Assembly (NCBI GenBank): GCA_947073545.1
Contig: CAMTMP010000002.1
Span: 1 to 64,000 of the forward strand
DNA length: 64,000 nt
DNA from: an uncultured bacterium
GTDB taxonomy: Bacteria; Bacillota; Clostridia; Lachnospirales; Lachnospiraceae
Direction of reading: 5' to 3'
The stretch's first letter is position 1; each line of letters opens with the position of its first letter. Below are positions 8,378-16,902 of the stretch, piece after piece. Under the pieces are notes generated by a model. That model was given only the letters and a program-made list of their open reading frames with translations. It searched no databases and was not told the origin of the DNA. The translations under genes and the position numbers were made by a program.

Positions 8378-9922
8378 GTGAAAAAGTCTGATAAATGTAT
8401 GGTGTCATTTGCCGTAATATATATTACCTTACCGATCATAATGTTTCTATTTGGCTGGATCAAATTTCCGATCGCATTGGCAGTCAGTCTGTTACTAGTT
8501 TTTATGGCAGTCAGCGTGATTAAAAATATAGAAACGGATGATGAGATAACGATCAGAGAGAATGCAGGATTTTGGCTGTTTTCCCTTGTGGTTATTGCGG
8601 TATGGACATTGTTTTCCGGCATCGGTAACTTTTCATATCAGACGGGAGATTATGTGGTAAGAAATCCAATGTTCAGAGATTTGGGGACTTACAACTGGCC
8701 CGTCATCTACGATTTGTCTATACAGCCGGATATTGTAAAAAATTACACCGGGAATGCACAAAGTGCGATGTATGCATATTATTTTACATGGTGGCTCCCT
8801 GCCGCTTTGATTGCCAAAGTGTTGTATTTTCTGGGAGTTGAGACATTTAGAGTAGAAATGGCTGCCAATTCAGCGCTGTATTTGTGGGCTGTTTTGGGAC
8901 TGTATCTGACATTCTATTGTCTTGTGAGGTATTTGAAAAGATATTCATATTGGATATTGTCTGGATTTATTTTATTTGGCGGACTTGATTTTCCGGCCTT
9001 TCTGATAAAAGAGATGCGGATTCCTGTGAACGGACATATTGAGTGGTGGACAGGTGTAGGTTACTTTCAATACTCTGCAAATACCACACAGCTTTATTGG
9101 GTTTTTAACCAATCAATTTCGGTGTGGTTGATTGTCGCAGTATTGCTTTTACTGCGCAATAATAAAACCCAGGCCGGATGGGCATCTCTTTGCGTTGCCT
9201 ATTCGCCTTTTGCAACGATTGGAATGGTTCCCATTGCGCTTGTTGCTATTTTACATAAGGGTGGTAATAAATTAAAGGATAGGATACGAAATGCAATTTC
9301 TGTTGAAAATACGCTAATTCCTATGGCAATGGCAGTTGTTTTTGGTCTGTTCTATTTTCTTCAACTGTCAGCAGGGGATATAAATGGAGGGTGGGTTTTT
9401 AAGGCTAATCCAGAATTTAAAACATTTACCATATATGTCGTTTTTATCATTGTCGAGTTTCTGGTTTATTTTTACGTCATGGGCAAGACTGCCGGAAAAT
9501 ATAAATTTTATGCAGTGACATTAATCGAGCTGTTATTATTTCCGCTGTATAAGTCCGGAATGAATAATGATTTCACCATGAGGGCATCTGTTCCTGCACT
9601 TTTTATATTGATGGTGATGTGTCTGCAATATGTATTTGAAATGGAAACCGCAGGGCAAAAGAAGAGACGGAAAGCAATGCTGATATGTCTGCTAATCGGT
9701 TATCTGACATCGTGCGTAGAAATACAGAGAAATGTTTCCAATACCATAAAAATCTCCCAGCAGGATTATATAAATGAAGAAGTTTATTCTTTTGGATGTA
9801 TGCAGACGGAGAGTGAGAGACAAATTTTGATAAATATAAACCAGTATATGGTTTTGGAAGATGAGTTGAAGGCATCCCTGTTTTATAAATATTTGCTGAA
9901 ACAATCGGATAGATACAACTGA
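8378..9922 (+). CDS. polytopic membrane protein of unknown function, possible GT-C enzyme
   Basis: A 514-residue protein with about 11-12 hydrophobic segments and a short charged C-terminal tail. A large loop after the second pair of helices reads GDYVVRNPMFRDLGTYNWP, and a later segment reads PLYKSGMNNDFTMRASVPA. An acidic or aromatic loop between early helices is compatible with a GT-C glycosyltransferase, but no signature proves it. GTG at 8378 is chosen because AAGGGGTGGGG lies directly upstream; an upstream TTG at 8342 would overlap gtrA and lacks a site. Its location next to gtrA in a polysaccharide locus makes a role in glycan assembly likely. Confidence 0.6.
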   Translation: MKKSDKCMVSFAVIYITLPIIMFLFGWIKFPIALAVSLLLVFMAVSVIKNIETDDEITIRENAGFWLFSLVVIAVWTLFSGIGNFSYQTGDYVVRNPMFRDLGTYNWPVIYDLSIQPDIVKNYTGNAQSAMYAYYFTWWLPAALIAKVLYFLGVETFRVEMAANSALYLWAVLGLYLTFYCLVRYLKRYSYWILSGFILFGGLDFPAFLIKEMRIPVNGHIEWWTGVGYFQYSANTTQLYWVFNQSISVWLIVAVLLLLRNNKTQAGWASLCVAYSPFATIGMVPIALVAILHKGGNKLKDRIRNAISVENTLIPMAMAVVFGLFYFLQLSAGDINGGWVFKANPEFKTFTIYVVFIIVEFLVYFYVMGKTAGKYKFYAVTLIELLLFPLYKSGMNNDFTMRASVPALFILMVMCLQYVFEMETAGQKKRRKAMLICLLIGYLTSCVEIQRNVSNTIKISQQDYINEEVYSFGCMQTESERQILININQYMVLEDELKASLFYKYLLKQSDRYN

Positions 9923-9975
9923 AAAAGATTCCTGATATGAGAACAGAAAAAACAGTGAAAAAGGAGGGACATGTC

Positions 9976-10200
9976 ATGGATTACAACGAAAGGATTCGAG
10001 AGCTTCGGAAAAACAGATCCATGGTACAACAGGAGATCGCGGATATGCTGGAAGTAGGGCAGCGTACCTATGCAGATTATGAGAATGGCAAGACGAGAAT
10101 CCCGGTAAAGAGTTTACTGGTTCTTGCCAGATTTTACGATGTGTCCATGGACTATATTTCGGGAGCAAGCAATGTGAAGGATCGATATCCATGCCGATAG
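9976..10200 (+). CDS. XRE-family helix-turn-helix protein
   Basis: A 74-residue protein that is almost entirely one Cro/CI-type helix-turn-helix: YNERIRELRKNRSMVQQEIA, then VGQRTYADYENGKTRIPVKS and LARFYDVSMDYISG. The ATG at 9976 is preceded by AAGGAGGG, so the longer reading frame from 9937 is not used. Such one-domain regulators act as dimers and often control neighbouring genes. It lies between the membrane-protein gene and the FrhB/pyruvyltransferase gene, 52 bases before the latter, and may regulate the export half of the locus (inference). Confidence 0.85.
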   Translation: MDYNERIRELRKNRSMVQQEIADMLEVGQRTYADYENGKTRIPVKSLLVLARFYDVSMDYISGASNVKDRYPCR

Positions 10201-10252
10201 GAACGGCTATGGGTTTGTTGGTAAAATGATCTGACAGAGAAGGGAAGACGTA

Positions 10253-12571
10253 ATGAACCATTTGATAAGGTTTCTGGAATCGGAAAAGAAACAGTGTACA
10301 GGTTGCGGCGCATGCCTGAATATCTGTCCCGTAGATGCTATCCATATGGAAAAGAATGCGCAGGGATTTTTTTACCCGGCGGTCGACACGAATGTATGTA
10401 TTGATTGTAACAAGTGTGAAAATATTTGTCCGAAGTTACATGCTTATCGAGAAAATACAGATTCCCCGGAGTGCTATGCCGCAAGGGCAAAAGACGCTGT
10501 CAGACAGGTTAGCTCGTCGGGCGGGATATTTACGGTTCTGGCAGAATATGTGCTGAAAAAGGGCGGTTTGGTATGCGGGGCATCCATGGAGTCGGATTTC
10601 CGGGTGCGGCATATATGTATTGATCGGAGAGAAGACTTAAGCAAACTCAGACAGTCCAAGTATGTCCAAAGCGACACGGGGTTGGTTTATCGGGAAATCG
10701 GCCGATATCTGGAAGATAAGAGAAGGGTTCTTTTTTCCGGGTGTCCCTGTCAAGTGGCCGCTGCGCGCAACTATTTTGGGGAGAATGACAGGATCTTATA
10801 TGCTGACCTTTTGTGTCATGGTGTTCCTTCCGTGCAGATGCTGCAGGATTATATGCGGGAAAATTTTGACCTGGACCAGGTGAGCAGCCTGCAGTTTCGG
10901 AGTAAACAGAACGGATGGAGGTCAGACCAGCTCCGGGTATTTTATAAGGATCATACTTCACAGCCGATTCCATGGGCGGAGAGTGCCTACGAGGAAGGAT
11001 TTCACAGAAATATTTCCCTGCGGGACAGCTGTGAGGACTGCGAATTTTGCGGGATGCGCAGGCAGGGCGACCTGACAATTGGCGATTTCTGGAGGGTGGA
11101 AGAGTATGATCCGGGACTGAATGATGGAAAAGGGACAAGCGTTGTGCTTGTGAATAATGAGCGCGGCAGGAAAATACTGAATCGGATCAAGGGAAGTTTA
11201 TATGACATTCAAAAAACGCCCATAGAGGCTGCCAGATTCAACCGATTTTCAGAAAGGTACGAAGCGCATCCACAGAAGGAGCGTTTCAAGCTTCTGTATC
11301 CGGGACATTCTTTCAGTGATGCGGCTATGCAGTGCAGGCATTCCCTGTATGATATTGGATTGGTCGGCATCTACGCCGTTGATAATTACGGCGGACAACT
11401 GACGCAGTATGCACTCTACCAGACGTTAACGGATCTGGGCTATTCGGTGTTAATGATAGCGCAGCCGTTAGATTCAAAAATAAAACCTGATCCGAAAGGA
11501 GCTCATCTTTTTGGGAAGGATCCTTATGCGCAGTGGGATAAAAGCCGGTATTTTGCCAATATAGCGGAAATGAAATTCCTGAATCTGCAGTGCCGGGTTT
11601 TCGTGACCGGCTCGGACCAGATGTTCAACAACAATTTATATAAAGAGTTTAATAAATACATGACGCAGAATTTCGTGACGGATAATCATTGTAAAATTGC
11701 CTATGCAGCCTCCTTCGGACATGACAAGATCTGGGGCACAGAGCGCGAGCGGGCGTCAGAGTCTTTTTTTATGAAGAAATTTGATTACTTTTCCGTAAGA
11801 GAGGCTTCCGGTGTGGACATCTGCAGGAAAGAATTTGGCGTGAACGCCGTCCAGGTTCTTGATCCGGTGTTCCTTTGTCCGCCGGAAAGATTTGGGGAGC
11901 TTATTGACCGGGGCAGCGGTTCCATACCGGACAAGTCTTATCTGTTTGCCTATATTCTGGATCCAGACAGGGAAAAGGAAGGAATTTTGAGGGATTACTC
12001 GGATAAGCACAATTTGGCAATCAAAGCGATTACTGACAAATATTTTTATTCTGAAGATGCGATAGACAAAATGTGGGATATAGAAACGGAAACAGGTGTC
12101 AGCATGGAGAGCTGGATTGCACATATTGCAAAAAGCAGGTTTGTGATTACGGATTCCTTCCACGGGATGTGCTTGGCAATCTTGAATCACAGGCAGTTTA
12201 TTGCGATTGTAAATAAGCTGCGGGGTGAAACCCGGTTTGTATCGCTCCTTTGCCTTTTGGGGCTGGAGGAGAGAATGATTTATTCGAGTGCGGCACTGAA
12301 GGACAAGTTAGAAAGTCTTACGCCCATAGATTATGAAAAAATAGATCGTATCTTAGAGAGTGAAAAGGGAAAATCCCTCCAGTGGCTTTGCAACGCGATA
12401 GAAGAGGGGAAAAAGCTGAAAAAGCCGCTGTCAACATTTGACATGACGGATGGGAGAATCGATGAGCTGTGGAAACGTACAGACAGAAGGTATGATGAAG
12501 CGAGGAAGAGAATAGAGAAACTTGAAACTGAGATTGAGACCCTGAAAGAGGAACTGAGAAACCGGAGGTAA
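10253..12571 (+). CDS. FrhB-type iron-sulfur protein fused to polysaccharide pyruvyl transferase
   Basis: A 772-residue two-domain protein. Residues 10-60 carry two [4Fe-4S] cluster motifs (Cys15, 18, 21, 25 and Cys49, 52, 55, 59). An F420-hydrogenase/dehydrogenase beta-subunit (FrhB) domain follows, with VSSSGGIFTVLAEY, LFSGCPCQVAAARNYFG and CGMRRQGDLTIGDFW. From about residue 366 a polysaccharide pyruvyl-transferase domain begins (IGLVGIYAVDNYGGQLTQYA), with FVTGSDQMFNNN and VITDSFHGMCLAI. The last 40 residues form a charged coiled coil. The second domain should add a ketal-pyruvate to a sugar from phosphoenolpyruvate. The FrhB half is probably a flavin redox module whose role in glycan synthesis is unclear. 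The gene lies 9 bases upstream of the ABC permease gene. Confidence 0.88.
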   Translation: MNHLIRFLESEKKQCTGCGACLNICPVDAIHMEKNAQGFFYPAVDTNVCIDCNKCENICPKLHAYRENTDSPECYAARAKDAVRQVSSSGGIFTVLAEYVLKKGGLVCGASMESDFRVRHICIDRREDLSKLRQSKYVQSDTGLVYREIGRYLEDKRRVLFSGCPCQVAAARNYFGENDRILYADLLCHGVPSVQMLQDYMRENFDLDQVSSLQFRSKQNGWRSDQLRVFYKDHTSQPIPWAESAYEEGFHRNISLRDSCEDCEFCGMRRQGDLTIGDFWRVEEYDPGLNDGKGTSVVLVNNERGRKILNRIKGSLYDIQKTPIEAARFNRFSERYEAHPQKERFKLLYPGHSFSDAAMQCRHSLYDIGLVGIYAVDNYGGQLTQYALYQTLTDLGYSVLMIAQPLDSKIKPDPKGAHLFGKDPYAQWDKSRYFANIAEMKFLNLQCRVFVTGSDQMFNNNLYKEFNKYMTQNFVTDNHCKIAYAASFGHDKIWGTERERASESFFMKKFDYFSVREASGVDICRKEFGVNAVQVLDPVFLCPPERFGELIDRGSGSIPDKSYLFAYILDPDREKEGILRDYSDKHNLAIKAITDKYFYSEDAIDKMWDIETETGVSMESWIAHIAKSRFVITDSFHGMCLAILNHRQFIAIVNKLRGETRFVSLLCLLGLEERMIYSSAALKDKLESLTPIDYEKIDRILESEKGKSLQWLCNAIEEGKKLKKPLSTFDMTDGRIDELWKRTDRRYDEARKRIEKLETEIETLKEELRNRR

Positions 12572-12579
12572 GATGCGAC

Positions 12580-13680
12580 ATGTTTTTTGTCAGCATAGCA
12601 ATGTTCTTTATCGCACCGCTCACAGCGTGGAAAATTCACAGTGCAATGCGGGAAACGAATATGTGGGATAAAAAGGGTATAAAGGTTATAGCGGCATATT
12701 TCCTTGTTTTGAATGCTGCTGCATTTGCTGTGTCGGCATACCGTGGCGTTGATATGCAAGGGTGGAATCCTTTTACCACGACCGTATCATTTCGATTAAA
12801 GTACATTGCGCTTAGCACCCTGATGGGTGTCTGCATGGCGTGTGTACTGTGCGGCTTTTTGAACAGAGGCATTACTGTGGCGGAAATCAGGAAATATGCG
12901 GTCAGATTTTTTGTAGATATGAAAAAATATTTCCCCTATGCCGTCCGCGCCGCGAGGGCGGACTTGAAAGCGGAAGTGACCAATTCCTTTCTGGACTGGA
13001 TGTGGTGGCTGATCGAACCGTTTTGTATGATGCTGATTTATACGGTTATGTTCGGCGTCGTGTTTGACGCAGCGGAAGAGTATTTCCCGATTTTCATTTT
13101 TATCGGCATTACCATGTGGAGTTTTTTTACCAGAGGAATTACGGGAAGTGTGGAGATGGTACGTGCGAACAGAGGAATAGTCACAAGGATCTATCTGCCA
13201 AAATATATTCTGCTGTTCTCGAAACTTATGGTAAACGGTTTTAAGATGCTTGTGTCCTTTGCGGTTATCGCGGTGATGCTTGTTGTGTTCCGGGTGAGGG
13301 TAACGGGCAGCGTGCTGGCGATGGCGCCGATTCTGGCAGTGCTCTTTCTGATTACCTTTGGCATTGGAAGCATATTGATGCATTACGGCGTGTATGTGAA
13401 TGATCTGTCTTATATTACGGGTATTCTGCTTACTATGATGATGTATCTGACCGGAACCTTTTATGCCGTTGCAAAGCGGATACCGGAACCTTTCGGAACG
13501 GTACTTGAAAAATGCAACCCGATTGCATTTCTGATCGCGGAGATGAGGAATGTGGTGCTTTATGGACAGGCATTGGACTGGAAACTTCTGCTTTTATGGT
13601 GCGTACTGTCCGTTTTTTTGGTCTGGATCGGCGTGATTACGATTTACCGCAATGAAAATTCTTATGTGAAGGTGATATAA
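12580..13680 (+). CDS. polysaccharide ABC exporter permease (Wzm/TagG type)
   Basis: A 366-residue ABC-2-type permease that would export lipid-linked polysaccharide with the ATPase encoded next. The core starts near residue 115 with YAVRAARADLKAEVTNSFLD and WLIEPFCMMLIYTVMFG, then IGITMWSFFTRGITGSVEMV and RGIVTRIYLPKYILL, all typical of the Wzm/TagG family. It differs from the usual 260-residue permease by an extra N-terminal stretch of about 110 residues with three hydrophobic segments. GGAGG stands 11 bases before the start, right after the preceding gene. The extra N-terminal region may contact the coiled-coil tail of the preceding fusion protein; that is speculation. Confidence 0.85.
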   Translation: MFFVSIAMFFIAPLTAWKIHSAMRETNMWDKKGIKVIAAYFLVLNAAAFAVSAYRGVDMQGWNPFTTTVSFRLKYIALSTLMGVCMACVLCGFLNRGITVAEIRKYAVRFFVDMKKYFPYAVRAARADLKAEVTNSFLDWMWWLIEPFCMMLIYTVMFGVVFDAAEEYFPIFIFIGITMWSFFTRGITGSVEMVRANRGIVTRIYLPKYILLFSKLMVNGFKMLVSFAVIAVMLVVFRVRVTGSVLAMAPILAVLFLITFGIGSILMHYGVYVNDLSYITGILLTMMMYLTGTFYAVAKRIPEPFGTVLEKCNPIAFLIAEMRNVVLYGQALDWKLLLLWCVLSVFLVWIGVITIYRNENSYVKVI

Positions 13681-13725
13681 GCGTACCGCTTTTACGCGAA
13701 TAAAACACTTTGGCTGGAGGGGCAG

Positions 13726-14478
13726 ATGAGAGAAAAGAAAAGTGCGATAGAGCTGGAGGACGTGTGTATCCACTACAGCATTATGAACCATGTCTCTATA
13801 CGGAAAACCTTTCTTCGCAAAAAGAAGAGGAACGAGGTGTTCGAGGCGGTAAAGCATGTGACATTTTCCGTGCAGGAAGGCGATATTTTGGGGATCATCG
13901 GAAAGAACGGCAGCGGCAAGTCCACGCTTTTAAAATCCATTGCGGGTGTGTTTTCTCCCAATGCGGGGAAAATTGATTTAAAGGGACATTCCGTTTCCCT
14001 GATGTCACTGGGCGTGGGGTTTAAGGATACCCTTTCGGGAAGGGAAAATATAGTCCTGTCCGGAATGCTGCTTGGCTTTTCTGAGAGAGAGATTGAGGAG
14101 AGAGCGCAGGATATTATAGACTTTGCCGAGATCGGAGAATTTATAGACAGACCGGTGAGAACCTATTCAAGCGGCATGTATTCCAAACTTGCATTTTCCA
14201 TTACGGCGATGCTGGAGACGGATATCATGTTGGTTGATGAGGTCTTAAGTGTGGGGGATGAGCAGTTCAGAAAAAAGAGCCTGAGTAAAATGAAGGAACT
14301 GATCAATGACAGAAAACGAACGGTGATCATTGTCTCACACAGCATTTCTACCCTCAAAGAGCTTTGCGATCAGGTATTGTGGCTGCACGACGGGGAAGTC
14401 AGGCGGATCGGAAAGACGGAGGAAGTGCTCGGGGAGTATGCGGCGTATATGGCTCCTGAGGCGAAGAGCCCTAAATGA
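13726..14478 (+). CDS. polysaccharide ABC exporter ATPase (Wzt/TagH type)
   Basis: A 250-residue ATPase with Walker A GKNGSGKS (residues 59-66), signature YSSGMYSKLAFS, Walker B IMLVDEVLSVGD and the switch histidine in IIVSHSIS. The N-terminal insertion IRKTFLRKKKRNEVFEA before the Walker A strand is characteristic of Wzt/TagH proteins. It ends right after the nucleotide-binding domain and lacks the C-terminal carbohydrate-binding domain of longer Wzt proteins, so export need not depend on a terminal sugar cap. It is 45 bases downstream of its permease gene and is the last gene before a terminator hairpin. Confidence 0.92.
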   Translation: MREKKSAIELEDVCIHYSIMNHVSIRKTFLRKKKRNEVFEAVKHVTFSVQEGDILGIIGKNGSGKSTLLKSIAGVFSPNAGKIDLKGHSVSLMSLGVGFKDTLSGRENIVLSGMLLGFSEREIEERAQDIIDFAEIGEFIDRPVRTYSSGMYSKLAFSITAMLETDIMLVDEVLSVGDEQFRKKSLSKMKELINDRKRTVIIVSHSISTLKELCDQVLWLHDGEVRRIGKTEEVLGEYAAYMAPEAKSPK

Positions 14479-14521
14479 TAACGGAATTATGTAAGGCGTC
14501 GTCTGATATGTCATAAGTATC

Positions 14522-14563
14522 AATCCCTGACAGAATGTATGGGCATACACTGTCAGGGATTTT
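14522..14563 (+). terminator. Rho-independent terminator of the polysaccharide locus
   Basis: An 11-bp perfect stem, ATCCCTGACAG with CTGTCAGGGAT, can be extended inward by GTATG/CATAC, and is followed by TTTTC. It lies 43 bases after the ATPase stop, between that gene and the converging metA gene. Confidence 0.8.
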
Positions 14564-14588
14564 CGGTATTATCTGTATGGATCTTTGT

Positions 14589-15503
14589 TTAGATTTCCCG
14601 CACATCATAAGGTGTCGTCTGATACACGTAGTAATTCAGCCAGTTAGAAAACAGAAGCTGCCCGGCAGAGCGCCAGTTGACGATCGGCTCCTTTGAAGGG
14701 TCGTCTCCCGGGAAGTAATTTACCGGAATGTTTGGATTCAAGCCTTTTTCCATATCGCGGGCGTATTCCAGCGCCAATGTGTCTGCGTCGTATTCCAGAT
14801 GGCAGGTGACAAAAAAATGTCTGTTGTCCTCTGTCTTGGCGATCGCCATGCCGGCCTCATTCGAGACGGCCATAAGTTCCAGATTCGGCACAGAGGCAAT
14901 CTGGGCCGGATCGATTGTCATAGCGCGTGACTGGGGTGCATGAAAGGTATCGTCAAACCCTCGGAAAAGGGGGGATTTTTTCTTAATGATCTGATGAGGG
15001 TACACGCCGGAGAGTTTAACGTCCAAATCCTCCCTGTCTAATCCGTAGAAATAGTAGAGGGCGGCATATGCGCCCCAGCATAGATGGAGCGTACAGTGTA
15101 CATGGGTGTGTCCCCACTCCATGATGGTGCAGACCTCGTCCCAGTAGGCCGCCTTTTCAAAGCGGACGTGATCCAGCGGAGCGCCGGTGATGATCATGCC
15201 GTCGAATTTGCGGTTCTTGATTTGGTCAAACGTCGTGTAAAAAGCCGCCATATGGTTGGAATCGGTATGTAGAGGTGTATAGCTGGCGGTCTGCAAAAAT
15301 TCTACGTTTACTTGTAACGGTGTGTTTGAGAGCTTGCGCAGAAGCTGGGTTTCGGTTACTTCTTTGGTAGGCATCAGATTTAAAATCAGTACGTCCAGCG
15401 GGCGGATATCCTGATGCATCGCCCGGTATTCTGTCATGACAAATATATTTTCTTTCTCTAAAATGCCGGTTGCCGGCAGCAAATCAGCTACTTTGATGGG
15501 CAT
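14589..15503 (-). CDS. metA: homoserine O-acyltransferase (MetA family)
   Basis: Transfers an acyl group to homoserine, the first committed step of methionine synthesis. The 304-residue protein aligns without gaps to Escherichia coli MetA over the first 240 residues: MPIKVADLLPA, RPLDVLILNLMP, catalytic Cys142 in LHLCWG, and His235 and Glu237 in CHLEYD. Residue 111, which decides acyl-CoA preference in this family (Gly for succinyl-CoA, Glu for acetyl-CoA), is Asp in TGAPLDHVRFE. An acidic side chain points to acetyl-CoA use, but Asp itself is unusual. AAAGGTAGGG precedes the ATG. A sigma-A-type promoter lies 60-90 bases upstream, and I see no SAM riboswitch in the leader. Confidence 0.95.
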   Translation of the reverse strand: MPIKVADLLPATGILEKENIFVMTEYRAMHQDIRPLDVLILNLMPTKEVTETQLLRKLSNTPLQVNVEFLQTASYTPLHTDSNHMAAFYTTFDQIKNRKFDGMIITGAPLDHVRFEKAAYWDEVCTIMEWGHTHVHCTLHLCWGAYAALYYFYGLDREDLDVKLSGVYPHQIIKKKSPLFRGFDDTFHAPQSRAMTIDPAQIASVPNLELMAVSNEAGMAIAKTEDNRHFFVTCHLEYDADTLALEYARDMEKGLNPNIPVNYFPGDDPSKEPIVNWRSAGQLLFSNWLNYYVYQTTPYDVREI

Positions 15504-15563
15504 GGGAATCCCTACCTTTCTCTTGGGTTTTACATAATATATGAAAGTACAAATGATACAATG

Positions 15564-15592
15564 ATGATATCACAAATAGATAACGCGTGCAA
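15564..15592 (-). promoter_or_regulatory. metA promoter
   Basis: On the reverse strand TTGCAC (15592-15587), a 17-base spacer and TATCAT (15569-15564) form a sigma-A-type promoter pointing at metA. The rest of the 15504-15719 interval shows no gene and no riboswitch fold that I recognise. Confidence 0.65.
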
Positions 15593-15719
15593 GGGACAGC
15601 GCGGCAACAGGGCGCATATCCGGCAGGGAAATAGTGTTCAAGTTACGCCTATGGAAATATTTACCAAATAATTGTCAAAATTCCCTTAAAGGTTTGTATG
15701 CTGTCAGAGCGGTAAACGG

Positions 15720-15748
15720 TTGCCACCTGTTTGGGAAAATGCTATAGT
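15720..15748 (+). promoter_or_regulatory. promoter of first secreted paralogue
   Basis: TTGCCA, 17 bases, TATAGT. The neighbouring paralogue has a matching promoter (16849-16877) with the same TATAGT and similar spacer bases (TTGGGAA, TTGGGAAGATG), so promoter and gene were duplicated together. Confidence 0.7.
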
Positions 15749-15840
15749 AATAGACAAACGAAGTGAGTGGGCGGATTGAGCGTCCGGGCAGAAAATGTCT
15801 GCGCTTCGTAACAAACCAATTTATAAGGAGGAAGTTTGAC

Positions 15841-16767
15841 ATGAAAAAAGCACTCGTATTGACACTGGCAGGCGCTATGATTTTCTCTACACCTGTTATG
15901 GCGAAGGAAGTAGGCGCACCTGAGGCAGTTTATCTTGAGGCCGACTCTTACACCGGCGTTATTGCCGAGACTGTTAGGGCGATCAACGAGAACAAGACGA
16001 TTCAGGAGTACTCGAACAATGCAGTGACAGATCACTGGAATCTGGAGCGTGATGAGATTCAGGATTTGGCAATCGGCAAGGGCGCTGTTCTTGACGGCGA
16101 GGAAGCGCCGGGACTGACGTTTAATCTGCTGAAGCCTGAGCTTAAGAGAGTTTATGCGGCGAAGACACTGGCGCAGGGTAAGGGTAAGCTGCTTGCAGTG
16201 GTCAATGTACATACACATGCTGCTTTTGAGACAGCGGCGTTTACTTTTTACGCTCCCGGCGTAAAGGCAGGCGATGCGATTACGGTTTATCAGCGCGTGA
16301 CCGATGAGGAATGGACGGCAGTTCCCACTGTGGTTACAGACGATCATGTAGCGGTTGAGATTACTGACAATGCGCACCTTGCTTTCATCTTGGCACCTGA
16401 AGTGGTGGCGGCTCCCGTGGCACCGAAGGCTGTAGTGACTGAGTCGAAAGCGGCTCAGGCAGACACAGAAGCGGATACGGAGACGGTTGCTGAGAAAGCG
16501 GATGCGGCTACTGAGACAGTAACCACTGGTGAGAAAGCAGAGGACGTGGTATTAACCACCGACAAGAAGGCAGATGCAGAGACCGACGCTGAAGCGGCTG
16601 ACGAGAAGGCAGACGCAAAGGCCGACGATGCAGCGGCTGACGAGAAGGCAGACGCAAAGGCCGACGATGCAGCGGCTGACGAGAAGGCAGATGCAGAGAC
16701 CGACGACGCAGCGGCTGACGAGAAGGCAGATGCAGCGGCGGATAAGAAGACAGACGCTGCAAACTAA
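15841..16767 (+). CDS. secreted protein of unknown function with acidic Lys/Asp/Ala repeat tail
   Basis: A 308-residue protein with a signal peptide, MKKALVLTLAGAMIFSTPVM, probably cleaved after the Ala-Lys that follows (VMA-KE). Residues 21-190 form a domain shared with the next gene, including EVGAPEAVYLE, AVLDGEEAPGLTF, GKLLAVVNVHTHA and FYAPGVKAGDAITVYQRVTDEEW. Residues 195-308 are a low-complexity tail rich in Ala, Asp, Glu and Lys, with 13-residue repeats. No cell-wall sorting signal is visible. ATG at 15841 follows AAGGAGG. I do not recognise the family. It has its own promoter and is followed by a terminator, so it is monocistronic. Confidence 0.8.
   Translation: MKKALVLTLAGAMIFSTPVMAKEVGAPEAVYLEADSYTGVIAETVRAINENKTIQEYSNNAVTDHWNLERDEIQDLAIGKGAVLDGEEAPGLTFNLLKPELKRVYAAKTLAQGKGKLLAVVNVHTHAAFETAAFTFYAPGVKAGDAITVYQRVTDEEWTAVPTVVTDDHVAVEITDNAHLAFILAPEVVAAPVAPKAVVTESKAAQADTEADTETVAEKADAATETVTTGEKAEDVVLTTDKKADAETDAEAADEKADAKADDAAADEKADAKADDAAADEKADAETDDAAADEKADAAADKKTDAAN
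16594..16734 (+). repeat. 39-base in-frame tandem repeat (about 3.6 copies)
   Basis: Units start at 16594, 16633, 16672 and a partial one at 16711. Each encodes a 13-residue unit close to AADEKADAKADDA. The first two units differ little, which suggests recent expansion or exchange. Because the period is a multiple of three, copy changes would alter tail length without breaking the frame. Confidence 0.93.
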
Positions 16768-16800
16768 AAGAACAAGATAAAAGTTTAATTTAAGCGTGTC

Positions 16801-16843
16801 AGGAGCGCATCATGTTGTAAAAATGTGGTGCGCTTCTTTTTTT
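16801..16843 (+). terminator. Rho-independent terminator
   Basis: AGGAGCGCATCA pairs with TGGTGCGCTTCT (12 pairs with two G-T), followed directly by TTTTTTG. It ends the repeat-tailed gene and lies just before the promoter of its paralogue. Confidence 0.85.
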
Positions 16844-16848
16844 GTCGA

Positions 16849-16877
16849 TTGACCCGTATTTGGGAAGATGGTATAGT
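16849..16877 (+). promoter_or_regulatory. promoter of second secreted paralogue
   Basis: TTGACC, a 17-base spacer, TATAGT; AAAGGAGG and the start codon follow within 26 bases, so the leader is very short. Confidence 0.75.
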
Positions 16878-16902
16878 TAAGAAAAAAAGGAGGATGATTG
16901 AT

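Noticed and set aside
15504-15719. SAM riboswitch before metA
   Set aside because: The promoter lies close to the gene, leaving a leader of about 50 bases, too short, and no SAM-box landmarks are seen.
16508-16780. Arg/Gln/Pro-rich frames across the repeat tail
   Set aside because: They are other-frame readings of the 39-base repeat and lack start signals.
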